A program made the translations under genes and the position numbers. DNA of 64,000 nt from Talaromyces rugulosus (Eukaryota > Ascomycota > Eurotiomycetes > Eurotiales > Trichocomaceae), in contig NC_049562.1 in NCBI RefSeq assembly GCF_013368755.1, positions 868,001 to 932,000 on the forward strand, written 5' to 3'. The notes under the pieces were generated by a model. It made no database searches, was not told where the DNA came from, and saw only the letters and a program-made list of their open reading frames with translations. Of the stretch, positions 1-11,257 are shown in pieces; the stretch's first letter is position 1, and the number at the start of each line of letters is the position of its first letter.

Positions 1-381
1 GTACTGACCCCGCTGGCCGTGAGCCAATTGAAATCTATGCTGTCCCAGCCTGATCCCAAGATGATCCGCGTTGGGGTCAAGAACCGAGGCTGCTCGGGAT
101 TGGCCTACCACCTCGAATATGTTGAGAAGCCTGGCAAATTCGACGAGGTTGTTGAGCAGGAGGGCGTCAAGGTGCTCATTGATAGCAAGGCTTTATTCAG
201 CATTATTGGAAGCGAGATGGACTGGCAGGAAGACAAACTCAGCCAACGTTTTGTATTCCGCAATCCAAACATAAGTGAGTTTTACTTTTCTGGTCATGCT
301 CTGGCCACATCCTGCCCACCAGATGCTAACATACTATTTTCAGAGGAACAATGTGGATGCGGAGAATCTTTTATGGTCTAG
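1..381 (+). CDS. isa1: ISA1/ISCA1-type iron-sulfur assembly protein (5' partial)
   Basis: A-type Fe-S scaffold/carrier. The family acts in mitochondria, helping to build [4Fe-4S] clusters. The frame is open from base 1, so the start and the N-terminal targeting region lie left of the window; 103 residues are visible. The first exon ends at 274. A 69-nt intron (275-343, with a TGCTAAC branch site near 324) is removed, and exon 2 is 344-381. The join rebuilds the invariant C-terminal NIKEQCGCGESF motif. The third conserved cysteine is in the RGCSGL segment near base 90. Reading through the intron would give a wrong ending, so the splice is well supported. The family also contains Isa2, but the C-terminus and the RGCSGLAYHLEY segment fit Isa1/ISCA1 best. 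Confidence 0.9.
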   Translation, partial: VLTPLAVSQLKSMLSQPDPKMIRVGVKNRGCSGLAYHLEYVEKPGKFDEVVEQEGVKVLIDSKALFSIIGSEMDWQEDKLSQRFVFRNPNISEFYFSGHALATSCPPDANILFSEEQCGCGESFMV

Positions 382-919
382 GTACTAGTTCCGTACATAC
401 CCTTCGATCTTCTTGTGCATTTGGGCGGCGTTTCTGCTACAATCCTTCCATTCTTCATGAATATACCACAGTTTTTTATCTTATTGTACACATATATGAC
501 TGCGCCAGTCAGAGTTATACGATCCACGAACGAACTAGATGTTTCAGGGCATTTTTTGCATATTTATAAGAGTGCAATTCCCTTGCTGTTCAGTGGCTGT
601 GGCACGAGATATAATTAGAAATATACAATTACAAAACTTAATAAACTCCACCCCCATTGAATCGTAGTTTCGCTAGTTATTTAAACTTGTTCTTACTATA
701 GAAAAGTTCTCATTTCATTACTTCAGTTGAGATAATCGCTCGCCGCTAAGCCAGTGACGCAGGCGCCGATAAGCGGAACCTGTACAGATGCGGCGGCATT
801 GTTCCGTCCGACTTGCTCTTACGAACAACACAGCGCTGAACGAATGACTTTATGGCACACCTCCAAATAATTCCGAAGAAAACACATCGAACATATAAGC
901 AAACGTCAAGCAGCAGAAA
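382..919. other. intergenic, no gene seen
   Basis: Non-coding stretch between isa1 and the Dsc3-like gene. It is AT-rich from about 560 to 720 and should hold the isa1 3' end and the downstream promoter. The short open frames here have no protein-like character. Confidence 0.6.
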
Positions 920-1909
920 ATGGACGCCTCTACACATTCCCCAGAGTCTCTTGATACAGATCCAGACCTGTATCTGACCGTCCGTTTCTCCGCCTCCATC
1001 CCCGACGTCCAACTCGAAATCGCCAGCCCATCCACCACCACAGCCGCGGGCCTCAAACAGCTGATCAGACAGAAGCTACCTCGAGATTTGTCGAATCATA
1101 GGCTTCGGCTCATATACTCTGGCAGGGGTCTCGAAGATGCCGTTTCGCTGACAACGTCCCTGAAACTGTCCCCATCGCCACGAACGGGCACGCCGTTATC
1201 TGCGAGAATCGACATCCCCGAGACGGCAGGCGAGGATGCTTCAAAAGGAAAGGGCAAGGAGGTTGTGCGAAATGCCTCGCTACTTAATACACCGCGTCTC
1301 TACGTGCACTGCTCTATCGGCGATATCATTCTGTCGCCATCCGATCTTGCTACAGAAGCGGCCTTAGCATCAACCCTAACCCAAGATGGCGGCGATTCTA
1401 CCGCAGAGAGCAGCAGCAGCACAGGCGGCCAGAAACTGCAACCAAATGAAGAACGGGCGGCGACGATAACCCCAGCTCCGCGAGGGTTTGATCGGTTGCT
1501 AGCCGCGGGCTTTACTCCCAGTGAAGTGTCGGCTTTGAGATCGCAGTTCCTCGCTTTGCAGTCTGTGTCTCATACCCCGGATACCATGCCATCAGGCTCA
1601 GAACTACGCGAATTAGAGGATCGGTGGATGGACGAAGGGTCGGGTGCAATGGGCGCTGGCGCTCTGGGTGGAGGAGGCACGACGTTTGGTGGCGGAGGCG
1701 GTGATGATGAGGGCGGTGGCCTTGGGACGGGGTCCCATGGTGCCTTGGACGATATGCTCTGGGGTGCAGTCATGGGGTTCTTCTGGCCGATTGGATGCGC
1801 AATGTGGCTGCGGCGCGAGGAAGGTGTTTGGAGTTGGCGAAAGGGTCTGGCGGTGTTTGTTGGAGTGGTGGTTAATATTGGCTTTGGGGCTGCGAGGGTG
1901 ATGAATTGA
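920..1909 (+). CDS. dscC: Dsc E3 ligase complex subunit 3 (DUF2407 family)
   Basis: A 329-residue intronless gene. Residues about 18-105 resemble a ubiquitin-like fold (LKQLIRQKLP...LRLIYSGRGLED). A low-complexity Ser/Gln linker follows, then the conserved RGFDRLLAAGFTPSEVSALRSQF segment typical of the DUF2407 C-terminal domain. A Gly-rich stretch leads to two hydrophobic segments at about 281-298 and 309-326, so it should be a membrane protein. In fungi the Dsc complex is a Golgi/ER ubiquitin ligase. In Aspergillus and fission yeast it is needed for cleavage of the sterol regulator SREBP, and it also works in membrane-protein quality control. The start is the first ATG of the frame. The symbol follows the Aspergillus name and rests on family recognition alone. 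Confidence 0.85.
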   Translation: MDASTHSPESLDTDPDLYLTVRFSASIPDVQLEIASPSTTTAAGLKQLIRQKLPRDLSNHRLRLIYSGRGLEDAVSLTTSLKLSPSPRTGTPLSARIDIPETAGEDASKGKGKEVVRNASLLNTPRLYVHCSIGDIILSPSDLATEAALASTLTQDGGDSTAESSSSTGGQKLQPNEERAATITPAPRGFDRLLAAGFTPSEVSALRSQFLALQSVSHTPDTMPSGSELRELEDRWMDEGSGAMGAGALGGGGTTFGGGGGDDEGGGLGTGSHGALDDMLWGAVMGFFWPIGCAMWLRREEGVWSWRKGLAVFVGVVVNIGFGAARVMN

Positions 1910-2119
1910 CAGCCTGGTTTGGTTTACATGGCCAGGAGTATATACATATACATGTACATTTTACGATTTTACTTGCATAGCATATTAGATACCCATAATG
2001 CATTGAAGATCATATCTCGATTGGAGTCAAAAGACTAGCTATATAAAGGTTTAATGAAATCACCGTTAATGTTACCACAATAGCTGAACGCCTGAGTAAA
2101 AGGAAAATAAAATCTACAC

Positions 2120-2937
2120 TCAATGAAATTTGCTGTAAATAACGGCAAAAATCAAAAGAACGAGCACCGTGATGATGGCGATGGTTATAAGCCGATTTGT
2201 AGCCATCCTAGAAAAAAGACCATTAGCAATCTACTTGTAACGAAGGGGTTCTCAGATGTCAAGGATGTAATACCTACGAGCCATACCCCGCAGTGTCTTG
2301 ATGCTGGTATCGACATAGCCTTCACTTTGATGCAAGTTCTGCCGAGTCCGCTCAATCGTCTGACGCTGTACTTCCAGGTCGGCCAGGGTACCCCGGCCAA
2401 TATCCTCGGTTTCCAAAGCCAGGCGCTGACTTTCTTGTAGACGAGCAGAGCTGCGCTCTAAACGCTCTGTGCCGGACAACAACTGTTGCCTTTGCTCCAT
2501 GTGCGCATCTCCGGCCTCCGGGTCATCGGTATACCGATCTCCAAAGAGCGCTCGGCGATCGTCTGATAGCGATTTTAATTTAAGCTTCAGTCCGTCGATA
2601 TCGCTCGAGTAGTTGCGGAATCGCACGTTTACTTTTGAGCGTGCTGCTGATGGGATATTCTGCTTCTCCATGCGCATTTGGTCGAGCTGGGAGAGTGTAA
2701 GTTAGCAAAAGCCACAGCCAAGGAATCTTGTTTTCTTTTTCAATAAGGCGAATGTACCAGTTCATTTGCTTCATCCAAAGCTCTTTCTGTGTGACTAATG
2801 GCCGCCTTGCGTTGTTCTCCGCTGGCTTCTGCAACCTGGTCAAGCTTCTGGTTGATATCGGCCTGGATAAGCTTCAGCTCGGCCTCGTAGCTGCTGAAAA
2901 GCTCTGAGCCGGCATCTGTGTCAAGAGGGTTCGCCAT
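2120..2937 (-). CDS. vti1: v-SNARE Vti1 (Qb-SNARE)
   Basis: Three exons on the minus strand: 2937-2758, 2686-2274 and 2207-2120, giving 226 residues. The joins rebuild the family's continuous sequence: ALDEANELLDQMRMEKQNIP across intron 1 and TLRGMARRMATNR across intron 2. An N-terminal three-helix domain is followed by a coiled SNARE motif (about residues 130-195). The LEVQRQTIERTR segment carries the zero-layer glutamine expected of a Q-SNARE. One C-terminal transmembrane helix (LITIAIITVLVLLIFAVIY) is almost the last thing in the protein, as in tail-anchored SNAREs. Vti1 pairs with several syntaxins in Golgi, endosome and vacuole fusion. The last exon is only 88 nt and lies outside the main open frame. 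Confidence 0.95.
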
Positions 2938-3601
2938 GATGATGATGTGCTAATCGCAATCTATATGGGAGACGGGCGCAATGCTGCAGATCTGACTGAA
3001 ACGCGGTTTCCGGGGTTGTCGCAAGTGAATACGATGGTCGCTGGGCTGTTAGACGGTGGCTGTCGGAAGAGAGGCCGGGCTGGAGGCTGGATATGTGGGA
3101 ATAATATCTCTTCTGTAAACGCTGATCAAGGCGACTTGGAGAGAACTCGGAGAGTCAGAGGGTGGCGGAGAGGGACGGTGGCTGGTAGTTATGTAGTGTC
3201 GTAAGTTAACGCCGTCCCTGGCTGGCGCCTCGATAGCCCGAAGCCGAAGCGCTTTCCCCTGCTTAATGCTTATCGCCGGTCTTCACGTGATGTGCGTCAT
3301 CAACATTGCCTGGCCTCGAACAATATCCAATCTTTTTAACCAGACTTTCTTATAATTTAGAAAGTATCGAAGGGAGCGACTCTTTCTAGAGGCGAGCTCC
3401 TGAGGAATATACGTTTTCTTCAATGTTTCAACTACCGATTGACGCGCGTAATATAGCTGTCAACTTTATGTAGTGGCGGATGACCATTGTCATCTGACTA
3501 TATATACAGTTAGAAGTCCGTGAGAAGAACCATATCCCACCCTTCCCCGTTTGAGGTCACTGCGTCTAATCAATCAGGTTATGTCTGTTTGGTAGTTAGT
3601 T
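2938..3601. other. intergenic, promoter region of vti1 and the APH gene
   Basis: Divergent spacer. A short open frame at 2947-3204 is not protein-like. A TATATATA-like tract near 3500 lies about 100 bases before the APH start. No repeat or RNA gene was seen. Confidence 0.5.
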
Positions 3602-4855
3602 ATGTCTACTGACTCAAGCTCCTGGTCTACTGTCCAGGTATTCCTAGAGAATAGTGATAGCCAAACCGCTCGCTGTTTTCATCAAACCCAATGGGATGAG
3701 CTCTGTCGAGTTGCTTCAGGTCTTGCTGGTCATTTGGAGTGCGTTGCCTTAGACCGGGTTGCAAGCGGACTTAACAATATTGTTCGTTTGCTAGAATTTT
3801 CCAACAAGAATTGCTGGGTCGCTCGGATTCATATTAGAAGAAACAGCTCCGCCCTTGTCAGCCGTACCAAGCTTGAAACTGAGATTTCAACAATGCGATT
3901 TATTAAGGAGCATTCCGACCTACCAGTGCCTCGAGTTTTTGCTTATGAAGTTGACGATAAAAATCTGGTGGGCGCCGCTTTTATACTGATGGAACTATTA
4001 CCTGGCAGTGTGGCTATGGATGCCTTGGGCGGCTATGAGGTCCATCGCGGTGTGATTCCCAGAAAATACCGGGAAAACTTTTACCGCTCTGTCGCGAAGT
4101 GTCATGTTCGTTCCCAAACCCGGCATGCAGGCTCATCCAGGTATTTAGCTGCTTATCTCAAATTTTAGGTTCAGTTGACATCGTTACGTCTTCCAAAAAT
4201 TGGGACGATTGTCCGGAACTGCGAGGGTGGATACGATTGTGGCCCCTTGCCAGGAATTGGCGGTCCGTTCGACACAGCAACTGCATTTTTCGAGGCGTGG
4301 GCGGACAGCGTCAAGTTTAAGTGGGATAAAGAAAGAATCATGAATATGATGCAGCGAGGTCCGATCCCGGGGGAAAAGATGGTCGAGATCATCGAGAACT
4401 TCCCATCACAGCTGAAAGCAATGGCTAGCCGACTGTCCACGTGTAACGAAGGACCATTCCCTCTGACCCATGATGACTTTCTCCATAGTAACATCATGGT
4501 AGATGAGGGTAGCTTTGATGTAACGGGAATTATAGACTGGGAAGGAGCATGCACCGTTCCCTGTGAGCTCGTCGCATTCCCAGATTTCCTTACAGCTATG
4601 CCAGTGTCCTTCGATCTGCCTCAGAAATATGATCGGCATGGACAGCCGTTGGATGAAGAATTACAAGAAGTTTGGCGTGAGCGAGGGGACTATATCGAAA
4701 TGGTAAGGTCAATGGAGCATGCGGATAGCCTGCTCTCAACTTGCCTCAGCAGCAAGAAGATCCAGGCTATAGCTTATTCATATGGTGCGTATACTAGTGT
4801 TGGAAAGCTGGGCTTTTATGATCGAGTTATAAAAGAACTAGACGTTCTGGGATAA
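3602..4855 (+). CDS. APH-fold aminoglycoside phosphotransferase-like protein
   Basis: Two exons, 3602-4105 and 4169-4855, give 396 residues. The 63-nt intron is placed so that the join reads KCHVQLTSLRLPKIG, the form seen in fungal members. The N-lobe (about 60-150) has the glycine-poor loop and ELLPG hinge of the APH/choline-kinase fold. The C-lobe carries the Brenner-type motif H-D-D-F-L-H-S-N, with the likely catalytic Asp at 271 and metal-binding Asn at 276. IIDWEG follows with Asp 291. Fungal genomes hold large lineage-specific sets of such genes, and their small-molecule or protein substrates are mostly unknown. The name does not imply antibiotic resistance. All expected catalytic residues are present, so the gene looks intact. 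Confidence 0.8.
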
Positions 4856-5628
4856 AGCTTTATCATCAAGACTGAGACTATTTCGAGATTCGTTGTAAAA
4901 TGTAGCACGACTATATCAGAAGATTCGATAACCCGCAGCCATATGAGGATGTTCTTTCTTGATAGTACTCTAGAGTATTAGCTGATCTGTAAATAAGAGA
5001 ATAGCTCTATTATAAATATTGATACTTTTGTATTATGATACTGTAGATATAGAATACTAAGATATAGTAAATTTAGTAGGTTGTTAGGTTTACTAAACTG
5101 TTAGGTAAGTTTAGAATATATATTTAGATATAAAGTTGAATATTCTAGATTTATATTTTATTACCGTATATGTATTGTAAATAAAAATTAGTATCTAGAT
5201 ATTTCTGGATTAATATCATTCTTATACTATATTATTTCTATTATAGCGTTTCTTGGCACTGTTTTAGATGAAAGAGAAGAGAGTTCTGGTTGTTACTCTG
5301 AACCTGTAAAGTAGTGTATAGTTGCCCAGTCTTAAATGTTGCCCCCGTAGAATAATCATTTATATTGACAGACGAATAATTAGCATAATTACTGGAAATT
5401 CTAACCCAATTGATGTTAATTTGAGAACCAATATCGCTATTATTACAAAACAAAACCAATCCATTCGACCGACGAGTTGAATAGTCAATTCATATCGTGA
5501 TTACAAAAAAAAAAAAGAAACAAAAGAAATAAACCAGTCACGTACAAACCCCCGTCCAGCATTTACTCCTTGTTTTCTTTCCTGTATGTGTTCTTCTTTT
5601 TTTAATCGTTGAAACCCGAACAAGCAGA
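4856..5628. other. intergenic with very AT-rich tract
   Basis: From about 4880 to 5240 the sequence is strongly AT-rich, dominated by TATAG/TAGATA-type words. It becomes more balanced towards the 3' end of the RuvB-like gene, and a run of A lies near 5503-5515. No coding signal was seen. The base bias resembles RIP-degraded or relic DNA, but no parent repeat can be named. Confidence 0.5.
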
Positions 5629-7221
<1,593 letters not shown>

Positions 7222-7655
7222 GATGGACAAACAAGCGCTTCCACAGAAGCCGTAGGACTGGGAAGAAAGGATGGATTAGGATGAACAAAGAAGAAAATAT
7301 CAGCGAGACCTGATAAGGAAACCCAGAAAAGAAACGACCGAGATTGGCAAAACGAAGAGAGCAGTTGTCGTGCGATCGGTCGGGTTGCTTGAATGAAGCA
7401 GTGAAATAAAGTAGCTTTGCAGGGTTGACGGGCTGTGAGCCAATGGAATGCCGCAGCAGCCAGGGCGGTCAAGCGCGGCCACCCCAAATTTCTCTCTTTC
7501 CGAAGGAGACTCTTTCTCCCGGGCTGGAACGACCCAAGCACAACAACATCACCTACAGGCTACAACTGTCTGCCCGGAGCCTCGGGCCCAATTGGTGTCT
7601 CATTCGTTGTTTTACTCTTTTGCTGGTGATTCGACCGCCTTTGCCCCCCAAAAAG
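7222..7655. promoter_or_regulatory. shared divergent promoter region rvb1 / bL28m
   Basis: The 434 bp between the two opposed starts must carry both promoters and 5' leaders. It is CT/GA-rich. No canonical site could be assigned with confidence. Open frames crossing it have no conserved content. Confidence 0.4.
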
Positions 7656-8318
7656 ATGTTGCTCCCGTCGTCCTCTCTCAGAGCGGCCTTTCGCGGGCTG
7701 TCACTCCACAGCACAACGCCAGCCAAGCGCAGCTTTTCGACCTCCCTTTGCTTGCAGAGTAGAAAGAAACTCTCGGAAGCCATTCCTCCTTATCCATACA
7801 AGCCGAACTACGTGTACAAGCAAGCAGACACGGGTCTATACGGCGGTGCGGCCATCCAATTCGGCAACAAGATTTCCAAGGGACGAAACAAGGGCAAAAC
7901 GAGACGTGCCTGGAAACCCAACGTGCGATGGAAGAAGATCCATAGTGAAGCACTCGAAAAGGACCTGTTTCTCAAAGTCACCCGCAGGGCGTTGCGCACA
8001 ATTGAGAAATCCGAAGGACTGGACAACTATCTGTTGTCGGACAAGCCAGCAAGGCTTAAGGAGCTGGGATTGACCGGTTGGGAATTAAGATGGAAAGTCA
8101 TGCAGACGCCCAAAATCCAAGAGAAATTCAGACAAGAAAGGAAAGCGCTAGGACTCCCTGAAGCCCCGCCTACGTTTGAAGAATGGGTAAAGGAGAAGAC
8201 CAAGAATAAGAGGTCCAAGGGGGATACTGCTTTTACAAGCAGTCTTAATATCAAGAGCCGGGTATCTCCCAAACGACCGGCATCACCCAAGGTGAAGTCG
8301 ACGGAGAAGTCGAAATGA
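7656..8318 (+). CDS. mrpl24: mitochondrial large-subunit ribosomal protein bL28m (Mrpl24)
   Basis: A single exon of 220 residues. The first about 35 residues are rich in Ser, Arg and hydrophobics without acidic residues (a SLRAAFRGL...RSFSTSLCLQSRKKL pattern), as in a mitochondrial presequence. The L28 domain follows (GLYGGAAIQFGNKISKGRNKGKTRRAWKPNV...KVTRRALRTIEKSEGLDNYL), with the fungal C-terminal extension ending in a basic, Ser-rich tail. The protein belongs to the 54S mitoribosomal subunit. I start at ATG 7656; the frame extends upstream to 7425, but that part looks like 5' leader and would hide the presequence. The symbol uses the yeast numbering. Confidence 0.9.
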   Translation: MLLPSSSLRAAFRGLSLHSTTPAKRSFSTSLCLQSRKKLSEAIPPYPYKPNYVYKQADTGLYGGAAIQFGNKISKGRNKGKTRRAWKPNVRWKKIHSEALEKDLFLKVTRRALRTIEKSEGLDNYLLSDKPARLKELGLTGWELRWKVMQTPKIQEKFRQERKALGLPEAPPTFEEWVKEKTKNKRSKGDTAFTSSLNIKSRVSPKRPASPKVKSTEKSK

Positions 8319-8609
8319 GGTCGGAACTTAGCGTAAGGTGCAGGAGGTTAACGAGAACTTTTGTATCATATCATTGAATGATGGAATCCTTCAGCACCAG
8401 GGCAAACCATGTACACATACCATATACTTTTTTCTATCTGTTTCTTTTTTCTACATTCAATTGCCAACTGTATTTCAAACGAGGAAATCCAATAGATCAT
8501 TATTTTAACCATAAATATCCAATCCGGGGACAATTTAATGTTGGACTAGCAACAGTTTAATAATAAAAATTCTCAACAATATATGTTCAATTACTAATTA
8601 AAGTGATAG
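8319..8609. other. 3' ends of convergent genes
   Basis: AT-rich spacer between two converging genes, consistent with both 3' ends. Nothing else was seen. Confidence 0.5.
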
Positions 8610-9696
8610 CTAGTTTGCAGAGTTTCTCTGCCACATTGAGTAATATGGCCGCATTTCTTCCTCACAACTCCTCCCTAGAGCATCGCATCCGTTGAAGTGA
8701 ATTATAAAGTCTCCCTCGTGATAATTGCCATCATAAGCGGCATCTGGAGAGTCTTTGCTGTATGAATTAATAGTTCGTTGAGGAATAAGCGCCAACTTGG
8801 CAAGAACCGTTGCATGCCATTGAACAATATGATCCTATGAGAGAGACATTAGCCAACAAGTTCGAATCAGCTGTAGAGCTGTCTGATACATACCAATGCA
8901 TGCTTTTCTGCCCTTGCAAAGTTGTATTTTCGATACAATGGGTCATACCACATATCTAAAAAGAAGCGAGCGAACTGGCCCTGTTTAATAATATAACTAT
9001 CGGGGACCAAGTCCTCTGCATCTTGCGTAATGACCAGATCGACATCCTTGGCGGTTGTATGAGAAAAAGTCTTGATAACGCTATCAGGTGGGACAATGGA
9101 CTGGTCCTTTATCATCAATGTCTGAAGCTGAGCCGGATTCAGGACGTGGCTCATGAGGGAGAGTCGGGGTTCCATGATCAAGGCATGGGCGCTGAGAAAG
9201 AAGAAGTATGTGGAATGAGGATATTCGCTCATCGCATGCCGAACAGCAGGTACCGAGACCCAGTTTCGGGGCTGTCCCTCGGTCAAGGTATAAACATAGT
9301 CGGATGCGTTTGCGAAAAAGGTGGCGTAGCCTATTTATACATGTGTTAGCTGGTGTTGTACTTCATGTCTCGGAAGAAATTGGGCTTATTACCATGTCGC
9401 GAAGCATAATCTTCTCGATTATTTTTTATATTCTGAGCATAGTTTTGACTAAGGACCTCACTGTCAAAGAGCGTGACAAGTACAATAGCCGGCGTGCCAG
9501 CCGGAATCGCTGCCCTGATGACTCCACTCGTAGGCGTGTGGGAGTACCGGGAAAGAAGGAATAGACCCGAAAATATCACAAATAGTACTATCCCGACTGT
9601 CTTTAGCTGACGGCGACGCTGGAACGACGATAGAGAGGAGCGTGGAGGGAATGGGGGAGCCGTGGACGACTTTCGTGGCGGTAGGGCGTAATGCAT
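8610..9696 (-). CDS. GT34 (Gma12/Mnn10-type) mannosyltransferase subunit, Mnn11-like
   Basis: Three exons: 9696-9393, 9330-8894 and 8834-8610, giving 321 residues. Joins at HG|YATFF and EKHAL|DHIVQWH restore the family sequence. It is a type II membrane protein: short cytosolic tail, signal anchor at about 34-51, then a Golgi-luminal domain. Conserved GT34 blocks include NREDYASRHG, WVSVPAVRHAMSEYPHSTYFFFL, SYIIKQGQFARFFLDMW and the C-terminal GDFIIHFNGCDALGRSCEEEM. In yeast, Mnn10 and Mnn11 sit in the M-Pol II complex that extends the alpha-1,6 mannan backbone. The position where GT34 enzymes carry the metal-binding DxD reads S-A-H here (148-150), so this subunit may be non-catalytic. I prefer Mnn11-like over Mnn10, with moderate confidence. 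Confidence 0.82.
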
Positions 9697-10197
9697 AGCT
9701 GAATGAGGATCGTAAAAGAGGTACAGACGACAAGATCGGCTAATGCTATGTATCCAGCATTGAACACATGATATTGGATCTCCACAGCAAGAGTCCTAAA
9801 TCATGGTTTCTCCTTTGTAGCGAACGAGGCTTCGCGAGTGGTGGTTTACTGTTATTTCGTTGTCCAACACGGTGTTTGGCATAACAGTAATTTCCAATTG
9901 CAGCATGCGGGCCGGATCATCAATTAATCCTGGCATCAATAATAATAATGATTGAAATACTTCTGCATCTTCCTTCATACACCATATTAGTCGTGACAAA
10001 TTAATTAAGACTACTCTATCAGCTAGTAATACACTTCTCACGTCTCCCCTCTTTGAAAAAAAAAAGCCAACGTCAACTCCGTCTGTGCTGATACTGATTA
10101 AACCCCTTGGCTAGCCCAGACTTTTGCCACCATCCGCGTTACAAGCTGTTACGGAACAACAGGACAGAAAACCTCATGTGAACCCGTTTGAACTCAT
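9697..10197. other. intergenic
   Basis: Spacer between the GT34 gene start and the tsc13 3' end. It has an A-run near 10058-10067 and AT-rich patches around 9930-10010. No gene or repeat was recognised. Confidence 0.5.
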
Positions 10198-11257
10198 TTA
10201 CAGCAAAGGTGGCAGGACAGCAAAACGCTTGCGCTTGTACTTGTCACCAAATTCCTGGCGATAGCGGCGTTCCTTCTTCTTCGCCCAAGCCCACATTTGC
10301 AAAGTGCCAACAACGATGAAGAGGAAAACGCTCCAGCTCAGGCCAGTCAACAGGTAGATACCGATCCAGGCAATGATCTCGAACATGTAGTTGGGGCAGG
10401 TGACCAAGCCAAAACCAAAGCCTCGGGGAATTCCTCGCTCGGTAGTCCCAGGGCGGCGGAGATTTCGTAGGATCACATGTGCATTTAGATTGGCTAGCTC
10501 TCCAAACACGAAGAGAGCCAATCCAACATTGTACAACACCGGGTTCAGCGCGTCAGTTGCTGTGGGCGAGTCGGGGCGGAAAACCCAGTAGGCGATATTG
10601 ACCCCAGCAAGCGCCCAGTAGTGACCGCAATTTTTGAATATATTCCGGGCAGGCATGGTTGCAAGGCTGAAACGGTGGATGAAGATTGTCTCAAACTCGC
10701 GCTTCAAGAAATGGATGACCAGAAGGGCACAGACGAGGACCTGGAGCTGCGACGGTTCGGCGAGTTGTTCAAAGTTAAAGTAGAGATAAGGCCGGAGCAG
10801 ATAGAGAAATAGAGGTGGAATAGCGAGAGGACCCAGGTATTCGATAATGTATACGAATCGCCAGCCGAGCTGAGGACCTATGGTTTCATAGTCAGTACTG
10901 TGTGAGACAACACCATGGAGCCATTGACTTTACCTAGGTCCTTGACGTAAACCACGCTCTGGGCTTTGAGGCCAGTTTCTTGAACAGTCTCCGATCCATT
11001 GGACAGAGGGCTCCCATCTCCACCCTTTGTGATTCTCAACCGATGGACCGAGTATCCCGACTTCTGGGCGATGGTGTTGTAGATATCGCTGGTAGGGGAG
11101 GTTGTTGAAACAGTGAGTTCCTTCGGAAGCCTGCGAATTGGCTTTCCTGGAGGCTTGTTAGTTTCGCAGCTACAATGGAAACATTTTTTGTGCAGACGAA
11201 GCACGAAGCGCAATCCTACATACCTCGTGGATTAACAACAATGTCAATCGTTGACAT
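10198..11257 (-). CDS. tsc13: very-long-chain enoyl-CoA reductase Tsc13
   Basis: Three exons: 11257-11224 (34 nt), 11146-10934 and 10877-10198, giving 308 residues. The N-terminal region (about 1-80) has the ubiquitin-like part found in TECR/Tsc13. A steroid 5-alpha-reductase-type membrane domain with several helices follows. Lys 141 in HFLKREFET and Tyr 246 in CPNYMFEI match the positions known to be needed in Tsc13. The protein ends KRKRFAVLPPLL. It reduces the trans-2-enoyl-CoA in the last step of each fatty-acid elongation cycle in the ER and so supplies sphingolipid precursors. The first exon is very short and invisible as an open frame. It is supported by the STIDIVVNPRG|KPIRRLPK join. 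Confidence 0.93.

Noticed and set aside
7425..7655. N-terminal extension of the bL28m frame
   Set aside because: It would put 77 residues before the mitochondrial presequence and is not conserved-looking. ATG 7656 fits better.
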